Notes under the pieces: model-generated
Told to the model about the DNA's origin: nothing
What the model saw: the letters and a program-made list of their open reading frames with translations, nothing else
Database searches by the model: none
Translations under genes and position numbers: made by a program
Origin: Streptomyces sp. NL15-2K
Lineage (GTDB): Bacteria; Actinomycetota; Actinomycetes; Streptomycetales; Streptomycetaceae
DNA: 64,000 nucleotides
NCBI RefSeq assembly: GCF_030551255.1
Contig: NZ_CP130630.1
Span: forward strand, 3,267,501-3,331,500
Direction: 5' to 3'
Shown: piece after piece, positions 24,624 to 33,079 of the stretch
Position numbering within the stretch: the first letter of the stretch is position 1
Layout of the letters: each line of letters starts with the position of its first letter

Positions 24624-25715
24624 GTGCGCGCCACCGCCGCTCTGCTGGAGCAACCCGGACAGCCATTCGTCCTGACCGAGGTGGACCTGGACGAGCCCCG
24701 CCCCGACGAGGTGCTCGTCCGCGTCGCCGGCGTCGGCATCTGCGGCACCGACCTGGAGTTCGCCACCTTCTTCCCCACGCCGGCGCTGCTCGGGCACGAG
24801 GGGTCGGGCATCGTCGAGAAGGTCGGCGCACACGTCACCTCCCTGCGCCCGGGCGACCACGTCACCATGTCCTTCGCGTCGTGCGGCACGTGCGCGTTGT
24901 GCCGCACCGGCTCACCCGCCTACTGCCGGAGCTTCGACGCGGTGAACTTCTCCGGCCGCAGGCCCGACGGCTCCACCGCGGTGACCCATGAGGGACGCGA
25001 GGTCAACGCCCACTTCCTGGGCCAGTCGTCGTTCGCCGACCACGTCGTCGCACCGGAGCGGGCGGTCGTCAGGATCGACCCGTCCTTGGACCTGCTGCGG
25101 GCCGGACCCTTCGGCTGCGGCTTCCAGACCGGCGCCGGCGGCGTGCTCAATGTGCTGCAACCCCGCCCCGGCTCGTCGATCGCGGTCTTCGGGGCGGGGG
25201 CCGTCGGCGTGGCCGCCGTCATCGCCGCCTCGCTGAGCGGCTGCGCGATCGTCGCCGCCGTCGACGTGAACCCGGCCAAGCTGGAGGCGGCCCGCGGCTA
25301 CGGCGCCACGCACACCGTCGACTCCTCCGACTCCTCGGCCGGACCGGCCGCCGAGCAGCTGGCCGCCCTCGTCCCCGAGGGGTTCGACTTCGTGATCGAC
25401 ACCACCGGGCGCGAGGACGTCCTGCGCACCGCGGTGGAGGCTCTCGGGCCGCTCGGTCGCGCCGGGGTCATCGGCATCGGCCCGAGCGAGTCGATGAGCT
25501 TCGAGTGGCGCAGCATCCTCAACGGGCGCAGCGTCACCGGCATCATCGCCGGCTCCAGCCTGCCGCAGCTGTTCCTGCCGAAGCTGCTCGAGCTCAACGC
25601 CAAGGGGCAGTTCCCGGTCGAGAAGATGATCACCTACTTCCCGTTCGAGCAGATCAACGAGGCCGTCGCGGCGGTCCGGTCGGGCTCGGTCGGCAAGGCC
25701 GTGCTGACCTTCTGA
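24624..25715 (+). CDS. Aryl-alcohol (benzyl alcohol-type) dehydrogenase
   Basis: A 363-residue zinc MDR enzyme. GICGTDLEFA and GHEGSGIVEKVG hold catalytic-zinc ligands, and CGTCALCRTGSPAYC binds structural zinc. The stretch GPFGCGFQTGAGGVLNV followed by FGAGAVGVAAV is characteristic of XylB-like benzyl alcohol dehydrogenases. GTG 24624 follows GAGGAGG at short spacing. It diverges from the aldehyde dehydrogenase and precedes the P450, fitting a lower step of side-chain oxidation of an aromatic substrate. Confidence 0.9.
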   Translation: MRATAALLEQPGQPFVLTEVDLDEPRPDEVLVRVAGVGICGTDLEFATFFPTPALLGHEGSGIVEKVGAHVTSLRPGDHVTMSFASCGTCALCRTGSPAYCRSFDAVNFSGRRPDGSTAVTHEGREVNAHFLGQSSFADHVVAPERAVVRIDPSLDLLRAGPFGCGFQTGAGGVLNVLQPRPGSSIAVFGAGAVGVAAVIAASLSGCAIVAAVDVNPAKLEAARGYGATHTVDSSDSSAGPAAEQLAALVPEGFDFVIDTTGREDVLRTAVEALGPLGRAGVIGIGPSESMSFEWRSILNGRSVTGIIAGSSLPQLFLPKLLELNAKGQFPVEKMITYFPFEQINEAVAAVRSGSVGKAVLTF

Positions 25716-25753
25716 GCGTTGTCGCCCACGGCGGCGGCACCTTAGGGTGGCCC

Positions 25754-25798
25754 ACGCCGATGAGGCACCAGGCATGACGCCGATGAGGCACCAGCCAT
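25754..25798. promoter_or_regulatory. 22-bp direct repeat upstream of the P450 gene
   Basis: ACGCCGATGAGGCACCAG plus four bases occurs at 25754-25775 and again at 25777-25798 with one mismatch, about 60 bases before the P450 start. Two adjacent copies at a 23-bp period suggest an operator, distinct from the IclR-type motif. Confidence 0.5.
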
Positions 25799-25857
25799 CC
25801 GGTGGCGCGGCCGGACAACACCGCGCACAACACACGAGCACGTGGAGCGTGCCCACC

Positions 25858-28083
25858 ATGTCCGCCGAAACGTCCGCCGAAACGTCCGCCGACATCGACT
25901 TCGACCACCACTCCGACGAGGCCAACGCCGATCCGGTCGCCTACTACGCGCGCTTTCGCGAGTCCTGCCCGGTAGGCCGGTCCGCCGCCTACGGCGGCTT
26001 CGCCTACACGACGCGGTATGCCGACGTGGCCCGCATCGCCCGCGACGACGAGACGTTCTCCTCGGCCCGCAGCGACCACGGCGGCCAGGGAGTCGGCATC
26101 GTCATCCCCAAGGGACCGGGGCTCGACCAGTATCCGATCGAGCTCGACCCGCCGCGGTCGACCGAGTACCGGCACCTGATCAACCCGCTGCTCACCCCGG
26201 AGGCGATCGAGCGGCTGGTGCCCATGATCGAGCGCCACGCCGCCCGCGTCGTGGACGACTTCGTCGAGCTCGGCTCCTGCGACTTCGTCCGTGATCTCAC
26301 CAACCCGCTGCCGGCCGCGGTGACCTTGGACTGGCTCGGTTTCCCCGAGGAGGACTGGGCGAAGCTGGCCGGGCCGATCCACGACATCTTCGCCGCGGCG
26401 GCCGGCAGCGAGCGCGCCGTGCGCGGGGCCGCCGGACTGGCCTACATGGATCAGCGCATCCGCGAGCTGATCGCCGAGCGCCGCTCCGCACCGAAGGCCG
26501 ACGCCGTCAGCGCGCTGGTGGCCGGCCGGCGCGGCGACGGCAGCGAGTTCGGCGAGGACGAGCTGGTGTCGGTGATCGGCCTGCTCATCGCCGGTGGCGT
26601 CGACACCACCACGTCCCTGACCGGATCGACGCTCGTCCACCTCGCTCGCCACCCCGACCAGCGCCAGAGGCTGATCGACTCCCCCGATCTGCTGGACACC
26701 GCGACCGAGGAGTTCCTCCGCGCGTTCGCCCCGTCGCAGTCGATGGCGCGCACGGTCATCCAGGACGTCGAGGTCGGCGGCTGCCCGATGCACCAGGGCG
26801 ACCGGGTACTGATTCCGTGGGTCGCCGCGAACCACGACCCCGCGGTGTTCCCCGCACCCGAACAGGTGCGGCTGGACCGCGACGCCAGCCGGCATCTCAG
26901 CTTCGGGATCGGCTCGCACCGGTGCGCCGGCGCGCACCTCGCCCGGGCCATGTTCCGCGCGATGATGACGCAGGTGCTGACCCGGCTGCCCGACTATCAG
27001 GTGATCGAGGACGGGCTCGTCGCCTACCCGACGCGCGGCAACCAGTCCGGCTGGGACACGATCCCGGCGCTCTTCACGCCCGGTCCCCGGGCGACGGCGG
27101 CGGCAGGCTCGGCCCGCGCGCTGACCACACCCACCCCGTTGCGGGTCACCGCGGTGCGCGCCGCGGCCGAGGACGTCGTCGCCGTCGACCTCGGCCTGCC
27201 GGACGGAGGCGACCTTCCCGCGTGGCGGCCCGGCGCGCACGTCGAGCTGCGTCTGCCCTCGGGCAGGCTGCGTCAGTACTCGCTGTGCGGTGACCCCGCC
27301 GACGCCACGACGTGGCGCATCGGCGTCCTGCGCGAGCCCCAGGGCCGGGGCGGTTCGGCCGAACTCCACGAACTGACCCGCCCGGGAGCCGTGTTCGCGG
27401 TCCGCGGGCCGCGCAACCACTTCCCGCTCACCTCGGCACAGTCCTACCTGTTCCTCGCCGGCGGCATCGGCGTCACACCGATCCTCGCCATGGTCCGTGC
27501 GGCGGCCGGACGCGGCACACCGTTCACCGTCGTGTACGGCGGACGCACGCGCTCGACGATGGCGTTCGCGGACGAACTCGCCGCCGTCGCCGGCGACGCG
27601 CTCACCCTCCTCCCGCAGGACGAGGCCGGGTTGCCGGACCTTCCCCGGCTGCTGGGCGACCTGGACGCGGACACCGCCGTCTACGCGTGCGGGCCGGCGC
27701 CGATGCTGGCGGCCGTCGAGCGCGAGTGCGCCCGCCTGGATCTCACCGACCGGCTGCACCTGGAGCGCTTCACCGCCGGCGACGACCTCGAGACGGCGTT
27801 CGACGCCGCGGAGAACCGGACCTTCGCGGTCCAGCTCGCGCGCACGGGAGTCACACTCGCCGTACCGGCCGACCGCCGCCTCATCGAGGTCCTGCGCGAG
27901 GCCGTGAGCGGCCTGTCCTACGACTGCGAGAAGGGTTACTGCGGCGCCTGCGAGACCCGTGTGCTCGCCGGGACGCCGGAGCACCGGGACTCCGTGCTCA
28001 GTGACGAGGAACGCCTTGCCGGGCGCACGATGATGATCTGTGTCGGCCGGTGTCAGGGCGACCGGCTCGTCCTCGACATCTGA
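25858..28083 (+). CDS. Self-sufficient cytochrome P450 fused to phthalate dioxygenase-type reductase (CYP116B-like)
   Basis: A 741-residue fusion. Residues 1 to about 405 are a P450: I-helix AGGVDTTT near 245 and heme loop FGIGSHRCAGAHLAR with Cys about 356. After a linker near 410, the reductase part follows with FMN site RQYSLCGDP, NAD site FLAGGIGVTPILAM and a plant-type [2Fe-2S] domain (CEKGYCGACETRVLAG and a later Cys). This is the P450RhF/CYP116B layout, which needs only NADH or NADPH and O2. Family members dealkylate aryl ethers and hydroxylate aromatics. ATG 25858 follows GTGGAG at 11 bases. Likely the first oxidative step of the island. A strong terminator follows. Confidence 0.92.
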   Translation: MSAETSAETSADIDFDHHSDEANADPVAYYARFRESCPVGRSAAYGGFAYTTRYADVARIARDDETFSSARSDHGGQGVGIVIPKGPGLDQYPIELDPPRSTEYRHLINPLLTPEAIERLVPMIERHAARVVDDFVELGSCDFVRDLTNPLPAAVTLDWLGFPEEDWAKLAGPIHDIFAAAAGSERAVRGAAGLAYMDQRIRELIAERRSAPKADAVSALVAGRRGDGSEFGEDELVSVIGLLIAGGVDTTTSLTGSTLVHLARHPDQRQRLIDSPDLLDTATEEFLRAFAPSQSMARTVIQDVEVGGCPMHQGDRVLIPWVAANHDPAVFPAPEQVRLDRDASRHLSFGIGSHRCAGAHLARAMFRAMMTQVLTRLPDYQVIEDGLVAYPTRGNQSGWDTIPALFTPGPRATAAAGSARALTTPTPLRVTAVRAAAEDVVAVDLGLPDGGDLPAWRPGAHVELRLPSGRLRQYSLCGDPADATTWRIGVLREPQGRGGSAELHELTRPGAVFAVRGPRNHFPLTSAQSYLFLAGGIGVTPILAMVRAAAGRGTPFTVVYGGRTRSTMAFADELAAVAGDALTLLPQDEAGLPDLPRLLGDLDADTAVYACGPAPMLAAVERECARLDLTDRLHLERFTAGDDLETAFDAAENRTFAVQLARTGVTLAVPADRRLIEVLREAVSGLSYDCEKGYCGACETRVLAGTPEHRDSVLSDEERLAGRTMMICVGRCQGDRLVLDI

Positions 28084-28096
28084 GCAGTCCTCGGCC

Positions 28097-28155
28097 GGCC
28101 ACCGCGCGGGTCCAACAGCGGACGTCACGTTCGCCGTTGGACCCGCGCGGTGGCC
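28097..28155. terminator. Long perfect inverted repeat after the P450 gene
   Basis: Two 20-base arms match perfectly (GGCCACCGCGCGGGTCCAAC and its complement at 28136-28155) around a 19-base loop containing GACGTC. It starts 14 bases past the P450 stop, so it is a probable intrinsic terminator. Confidence 0.8.
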
Positions 28156-28225
28156 GTTTCCAGCATGCCGCCGCCGAGGAGAAACAACGTCGCCGACATC
28201 CATCCAGGCCCCTCCATAGCAACGC

Positions 28226-28263
28226 ATGCGAGATGCCATGTTGGAATACGAGACAGCGTAACG
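28226..28263. promoter_or_regulatory. Two IclR-type operator motifs upstream of the amidase gene
   Basis: ATGCGAGATGCCATGTTG (28226-28243) and ATACGAGACAGCGTAACG (28246-28263) lie 20 bases apart and about 83-120 bases before the amidase start. They match the paired arrangement before the FAH operon. Confidence 0.6.
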
Positions 28264-28345
28264 GCACGGACCCCCACCGGAAACACCGGGGCAACGGGAC
28301 GTTCCTAGCGTCGGGCCAGCCCTTCCCCTCCACGAAAGGTCGGCC

Positions 28346-29488
28346 ATGACTGCGATCGACTCGCCCCTCCTCGACGTCGCCGCGACCGGCTTCCCGATCC
28401 TCCAGCCCGGCCACGGAGCGATCGCGTCGACGACCTACGTCCCGGCCACGCCCGGGAACACCCTGTGGGGTCGCCTTCCGTGCGAGGCGGACGCACCGTG
28501 CGCGGTCGTGCGACCGGGCTCCGTCGTCACGGTCGACACGCTCAGCCACGAGGGAGTTCTCGAGGACCAGGGCCGCGACCCCGCCCAGTTCTTCGGCCGT
28601 TACGGCGTCAGCGGCGGCCATGTGCTCGACGACGCCCAGCAGGTGGCGGACTCCGGCATGCCGCACGACTTCGACGACGACGGGCCGCACCTCGTCACCG
28701 GGCCCATCGCCGTGGCCGGCGCCCGGCCCGGCGATCTGCTCGCCATCACCGTCCTCGGCCTCACTCCGCGCGTTCCGTACGGCATGGTCTCCGCACGCCA
28801 CGGCTTCGGCGCACTCCCCGGCGAGATGCCCTCGCTGCCCGGTCCCGCGTTCACCTTCGCCACGGCACACGCGGACAGCCACGGCGCGTGGGGCCGGATG
28901 GCGGTGGATCCGACGGACCCCTCGCGCGGCTCACTGCGCTTCCCGCTGCGGCCGTTCCTCGGCGTGATGGGTGTGGCGGTGCCCGGGGACGAGCGGCCGC
29001 ACTCGGTGCCGCCGGGGCGCCACGGGGGCAACATCGACATCTCCCTGCTCGGCGAGGGCGCCACGCTGTTCCTCCCGGTGCAGGTCGACGACGCGCTGGT
29101 CTACTTCGGTGACCCCCACTTCGCTCAGGGCGACGGCGAGGTCGCCCTCACCGCGTTCGAGGCGTCGTTGCGTGCCACCGTGAAGCTCGAGGTGGTGCCG
29201 GGCGGTGCGGCACTGCGGCCCGGCCACGGCCGCGTCGCCCCGTTCGCCGAGACGGACGACTACCTGGTGCCGATCGGCCTGGACAAGGACCTCGACGAGG
29301 CGATGCGCGACTGCGTGCGCTGCGCGCTGGACCTGCTCGCGACCGACTACGGCATCGACCGCCATCTGGCGATGGCGTATCTCAGCGCGGCAGGCGACTT
29401 CGCGGTCTCCCAGGTCGTCGACGACGTGAAGGGCGTCCACGCGAAGATCCGCAAGTCCGACTTCCGCGAGATCGGCCGACCGCGCTGA
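28346..29488 (+). CDS. Acetamidase/formamidase-family amidohydrolase
   Basis: A 380-residue FmdA/AmdA-family protein. Typical features are the N-terminal VRPGSVVTVDTLSHEG, GPIAVAGARPGDLLAITVLG, the RHGGNIDISLL stretch and GDPHFAQGDGEVALTAFE. It hydrolyses a short amide to acid plus ammonia. ATG 28346 follows GAAAGG. The two operator motifs upstream place it in the same regulon as the ring-cleavage genes, consistent with nitrogen release from the substrate. Confidence 0.9.
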   Translation: MTAIDSPLLDVAATGFPILQPGHGAIASTTYVPATPGNTLWGRLPCEADAPCAVVRPGSVVTVDTLSHEGVLEDQGRDPAQFFGRYGVSGGHVLDDAQQVADSGMPHDFDDDGPHLVTGPIAVAGARPGDLLAITVLGLTPRVPYGMVSARHGFGALPGEMPSLPGPAFTFATAHADSHGAWGRMAVDPTDPSRGSLRFPLRPFLGVMGVAVPGDERPHSVPPGRHGGNIDISLLGEGATLFLPVQVDDALVYFGDPHFAQGDGEVALTAFEASLRATVKLEVVPGGAALRPGHGRVAPFAETDDYLVPIGLDKDLDEAMRDCVRCALDLLATDYGIDRHLAMAYLSAAGDFAVSQVVDDVKGVHAKIRKSDFREIGRPR

Positions 29489-29543
29489 CCGACGGATGCA
29501 CCGATTCCCGCCGCGGCACGGCGAAACGGACCAGGCGGCGGGT

Positions 29544-30164
29544 TCAGGTCCAGGAAGAGAACGCCGCGAGCCCCGCACAGGCGGCGACCGCGGTCAGGAT
29601 CTGGGCGCAGGCCGGGCTCATGGACCGCGGCAGCGCCTCGGACTCGCTCCACTCCCGGCCGTCCGACGCGGCCCCGCACGCACTCGCCAGCGCGGCCAGC
29701 GCGGCCAAGCGCTCCGAGGAATCGGCCGCACCGCCAAGAGAGCGGACCACGGCATCCCGCCTCTCGCTGCGCAGGACGTCGTAGCGACGAGCCCACCCGG
29801 TCGGCAACGGCAACCGACTCGGCGTGCGAACGAGGACACCCTCGGCGATCAAGCCGGCCGACAGACGCTTGTGCGCGCCGACGCTCAGGGCCCTGACCCA
29901 CTCCGATGCCGTGCGCGGTTTGCGAGACGACCGGATCCGCGCGAGAACCTCGCCGAGCGCGCGGTCCTGCGGCTGTGCACCGCGGACGGCGACGATGTAT
30001 CCGTCAACGGTGTGGATGAAGCCGTCCAGAGCGAGTTCCATCAGCATCGCGCCGCTCAAGCCGAAGTCGAGGCCGGTGCCATAGCCAGGAACACGGCCTT
30101 GCCCGTCCAGATACACAGCCAGCATGAAGTCACCGCAGAGGCTCGAGGTGGCATCGGTCTTCAT
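29544..30164 (-). CDS. GPP34-family phosphoprotein (GOLPH3-like)
   Basis: A 206-residue protein of the GPP34 family common in Streptomyces: LCGDFMLAVYLDGQGRV at the start, GLSGAMLMELALDG, and GVLVRTPSRLPLPTGWARRYDVLR. The eukaryotic relatives bind phosphoinositides; the bacterial role is unknown. ATG 30164 follows GGGGAG. It faces the catabolic island tail to tail and is separate from it. Confidence 0.82.
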   Translation of the reverse strand: MKTDATSSLCGDFMLAVYLDGQGRVPGYGTGLDFGLSGAMLMELALDGFIHTVDGYIVAVRGAQPQDRALGEVLARIRSSRKPRTASEWVRALSVGAHKRLSAGLIAEGVLVRTPSRLPLPTGWARRYDVLRSERRDAVVRSLGGAADSSERLAALAALASACGAASDGREWSESEALPRSMSPACAQILTAVAACAGLAAFSSWT

Positions 30165-30283
30165 CCCGGTCTCCCCAATACGGCGCTACGGCTTCAGCTT
30201 CGGGGTTCTTCCGGACCGGGTAGCCGAACCAGATCCCGAGGAAGTACTCGCAGCACTATGGCGGGCCCAGAGACTCTGCGTCA

Positions 30284-30673
30284 ATGCAAGATATCGTCCC
30301 GACATACGGAACACGGCCCTTCCTCGGGCCGGCTGGACGCAGGCATCCACCTCCCAGCATTGCGCCCACGCGGGTCGGTGGTGCAGCTCCGATCGACATC
30401 GGCGGCCTGCGCATCGTCAGTGATCCGACCTTCGACGAGGCCGGCCCGCACGGCTACCTCACCAAGACGACCGGACCTGCCGTCGACGAGGACGGGGTGG
30501 GGCCGGTCGCCAACTTTCTGATCACCCGCCTCACGGTCGCGGAGATCTCCCGCGGGGTGCCGGACATCAAGGCGGCCATCCTGCACGCCGGGGCGGCACG
30601 CGTCCCGGCGAAGTTCTTCGGCCACGGGATCGCCCAGTACACCGAAGGTGTACTGCCCGTCCCCGGCCGCTGA
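30284..30673 (+). pseudogene. Internally deleted MBL-fold metallo-hydrolase remnant
   Basis: The frame retains an N-terminal UlaG-like strand region (RVGGAAPIDIGGLRIVSDPT, then LTKTTGPAV) that joins directly to a C-terminal-like segment (IKAAILHAGAARVPAKF). The metal-binding HxHxDH core expected between them is absent. The protein is 129 codons where about 230-260 is usual. It precedes a LysR gene in the same direction; in intact loci such pairs are often divergent partners. Non-functional as a hydrolase. Confidence 0.65.
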
Positions 30674-30739
30674 GAAAATCCACCCCGTAGCCGACCGCAG
30701 GTATGCTCCTGGTCACCCAAGGCCCATGTGGAGGTCGCC

Positions 30740-31651
30740 ATGGAACTGTCCGACCTGCGGGTCTTCCTGGCTGTCGCTCGTACCCAGGGCATCACCAAGG
30801 CCGCTCAGGAACTGCACACCGTGCAGTCGAATGTCAGCGCGCGGATCCACGCGCTGGAAAAGGAGCTCGGCGCCCCGCTGTTCCGTCGGCATGCCCGGGG
30901 CGTTGCGCTGACCAATGCGGGCGAGCAGCTGCTGCCGTATGCCGAGCGCATCAGCAGGCTCGTCGACGACGCGCGACACGTCATCGGCGATGAGACCGAT
31001 CCGTGCGGACCACTGCGGATCGGGTCGATGGAAACCACGGCGGGCCTGCGGCTTCCCGCGGTGCTGGCGGCCTTCGCGGAGGACTGTCCCCGCGTCGAGT
31101 TCTCGCTGATCACAGGGCCGACCGAACAGCTGGTCCGGGACGTCCTGGAGTACCGGCTCGACGGCGCGCTGGTCAGTGGCCCCGTGCGGCAGCCCGACAT
31201 GGTGGAAACCCTGGTCTTCGAGGAACGCCTCGTCCTCGTCACGGCACGCCGGGTCTCCGACCTGGACGCCATCTTGCGCGACCCCAGGATCCTCGTCTTC
31301 CGTAGCGGCTGCTCCTACCGCAGGCGTTTGGAGAGCATTCTGCAGGCACGGGGCGCCGCCGGCCTTCGCTGCATGGAATTCGGAACGCTGGACGGCATCC
31401 TCGGCTGCGTCGGGGCCGGCATGGGCGTCACTCTGCTGCCTGCCGCCGTGGTCGAGCGGCACGTCTCCCTCGAACAGGTTCGCGTGCACGAGCTGCCCGA
31501 GGAGGAGGCACGCGCTCAGACCGTCTTCGTCCAGCGCGTCGACGCACCGCCGTTGCCCGCCCTGACTCGCTTCCTCACGCACGCGCGGGCCGTGGAGCAG
31601 ACTCCGCCCGTCCTGCGGATGGTCGGGCGTTCTGCCACGGCAACCGGCTAG
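30740..31651 (+). CDS. LysR-family transcriptional regulator
   Basis: A 303-residue LTTR: N-terminal HTH (ELSDLRVFLAVARTQGITKA, TVQSNVSARIHALEKELGAP) and a C-terminal co-inducer domain. ATG 30740 follows GGAGGTCGCC. Its TAG stop lies inside the CTAG at the left border of an inserted MITE, so the coding end was preserved by the target duplication. Target genes are unclear: the upstream metallo-hydrolase is dead, and nitronate monooxygenase lies downstream beyond the MITE. Confidence 0.9.
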   Translation: MELSDLRVFLAVARTQGITKAAQELHTVQSNVSARIHALEKELGAPLFRRHARGVALTNAGEQLLPYAERISRLVDDARHVIGDETDPCGPLRIGSMETTAGLRLPAVLAAFAEDCPRVEFSLITGPTEQLVRDVLEYRLDGALVSGPVRQPDMVETLVFEERLVLVTARRVSDLDAILRDPRILVFRSGCSYRRRLESILQARGAAGLRCMEFGTLDGILGCVGAGMGVTLLPAAVVERHVSLEQVRVHELPEEEARAQTVFVQRVDAPPLPALTRFLTHARAVEQTPPVLRMVGRSATATG

Positions 31652-31872
31652 TGCCGCGACAGGCAACGTTCGCCCCGTCGCGACGCCCGGCACGCTCCCC
31701 CACTGCCCTAAAGGCGTGGGAGGTGCCCCCACTCGCCGCACCGGCCGGAAGCCCAAGTACGTCCGGTCCATCGACGGAGCCTTCCGGCCGGCACTCCCCC
31801 AGAGGGGGGACCCCCAGAGCACGCACCGGACGCCGCTCCTTGAAGGGCGAACGTTGCCTGTCGCGGCACTAG
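31648..31872. mobile_element. 225-bp MITE with perfect 28-bp terminal inverted repeats and CTAG borders
   Basis: The ends TAGTGCCGCGACAGGCAACG... (31648-31675) and their exact complement (31845-31872) match over 28 bases. Both borders read CTAG, consistent with a 4-bp target duplication as in IS5-type (IS427-group) elements. The interior encodes no transposase and holds further inverted segments (for example CCGGCCGGAAG / CTTCCGGCCGG and a CCCCCACTGCCCT-type palindromic repeat). It is a non-autonomous element that would need a transposase in trans. Confidence 0.85.
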
Positions 31873-32034
31873 TCACCGGCCTGACGCTCGCTGACCACCG
31901 GAATGTTCTCTTCCAGAGATGGCTCCCATCGCAACCAATCGTTGGATCTGAAGTCTCGGCGAACCTACTGTCCCCCTAACGCCGCGCCGCCCGCCGCACT
32001 GCCGGGCGGATGCCTGGACGAAGGGGACTTCGCC

Positions 32035-33021
32035 TTGCTGAGAACGCGCCTTACCCACGCCTTCGGAATCGAGCACCCCGTCGTGCTCGCCCCGATGGAC
32101 CTCGTCTCCGGGGCCCCGCTCGCCACCGCGGTGACCACCGCGGGCGGACTCGGCATGATCGGCGGAGGCTACGGCGACGGAGAGTGGCTGAAGCGGGAGT
32201 TCGCCGCCGCGGCCGGCACCCGGGTGGGGTGCGGCTTCATCACCTGGAGCCTGGCCCGCCGCCCCGAGCTGCTCGACGTCGCCCTGGAGTACCGACCCGC
32301 CGCGGTCATGCTGTCCTTCGGCGACCCGGCCCCGTTCGCCGACCGGATCCGCGCCGCGACCGTACCGCTGCTGTGCCAGGTCCACACGCTCGACCAGGCC
32401 CGCCAGGCCCTTGACGCCGGAGCGGACGTCGTCGTCGCGCAGGGCGGTGAGGCCGGCGGGCACGGAGTCGGGACGCGGTCGACGTTCACCCTCGTACCCG
32501 ATGTCGCCGACCTCATCGCCGACCGCTCTCCGCACACACTCCTGCTGGGCGCCGGCGGGGTGGCGGACGGTCGCGGACTCGCCGCCGCACTCGCCCTCGG
32601 CGCGGACGGCGTCCTGGTCGGAACCCGCTTCTGGGCGACCCGGGAAGCGGCGGTCTCCGCTCGCGCCCACTCCCGCGCGGTGGCCGCCGGCGGCGACGAC
32701 ACCGTCCGAACCAGCGTCTACGACATCGTGCGCCAGTACGACTGGCCCGCCGAGTACAACGGTCGCCTGCTGCGCAACCACTTCATCGACCGGTGGCACG
32801 GGCGGGAGTCGGAACTCGGCGCACATCTCGCCGAGGCCGCCGCGGAGTTCGAGGCCGCTGTCTCACAGCAGGACTTCGACGTCGCGAACATGATCGTCGG
32901 AGAGGGCGTGGGCCTGGTCCAGGAGATCCTGCCCGCCGGTGAAGTGGTGCACCGGATGGCGCGGGACGCCGCGACCCGTCTCGGCCGATGGGCTCCACAG
33001 ACCGCCGTTGTCAGCGGCTGA
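32035..33021 (+). CDS. Nitronate monooxygenase / 2-nitropropane dioxygenase-like
   Basis: A 328-residue FMN-binding TIM barrel. Motifs are VVLAPMDLVSGAPLA, GLGMIGGGYGDGEWL, VVAQGGEAGGHGVG and LLLGAGGVADGRGLAAAL. It oxidises nitronates (detoxifying 3-nitropropionate) or acts as a related FMN oxidoreductase. TTG 32035 is used because GAAGGGGAC precedes it and the fold begins there. The gene stands alone between the MITE and the transporter. Confidence 0.87.
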   Translation: MLRTRLTHAFGIEHPVVLAPMDLVSGAPLATAVTTAGGLGMIGGGYGDGEWLKREFAAAAGTRVGCGFITWSLARRPELLDVALEYRPAAVMLSFGDPAPFADRIRAATVPLLCQVHTLDQARQALDAGADVVVAQGGEAGGHGVGTRSTFTLVPDVADLIADRSPHTLLLGAGGVADGRGLAAALALGADGVLVGTRFWATREAAVSARAHSRAVAAGGDDTVRTSVYDIVRQYDWPAEYNGRLLRNHFIDRWHGRESELGAHLAEAAAEFEAAVSQQDFDVANMIVGEGVGLVQEILPAGEVVHRMARDAATRLGRWAPQTAVVSG

Positions 33022-33079
33022 CCGCGACTGTGTCCGCGCGCTGCGGGACAGCGACGTCCCGTTGCCACCCCCCATGTTC

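Noticed and set aside
1011..29488. Secondary-metabolite biosynthetic cluster interpretation
   Set aside because: No PKS, NRPS, terpene synthase or other scaffold enzyme; the set is dominated by ring-cleavage, hydrolase and uptake functions typical of degradation.
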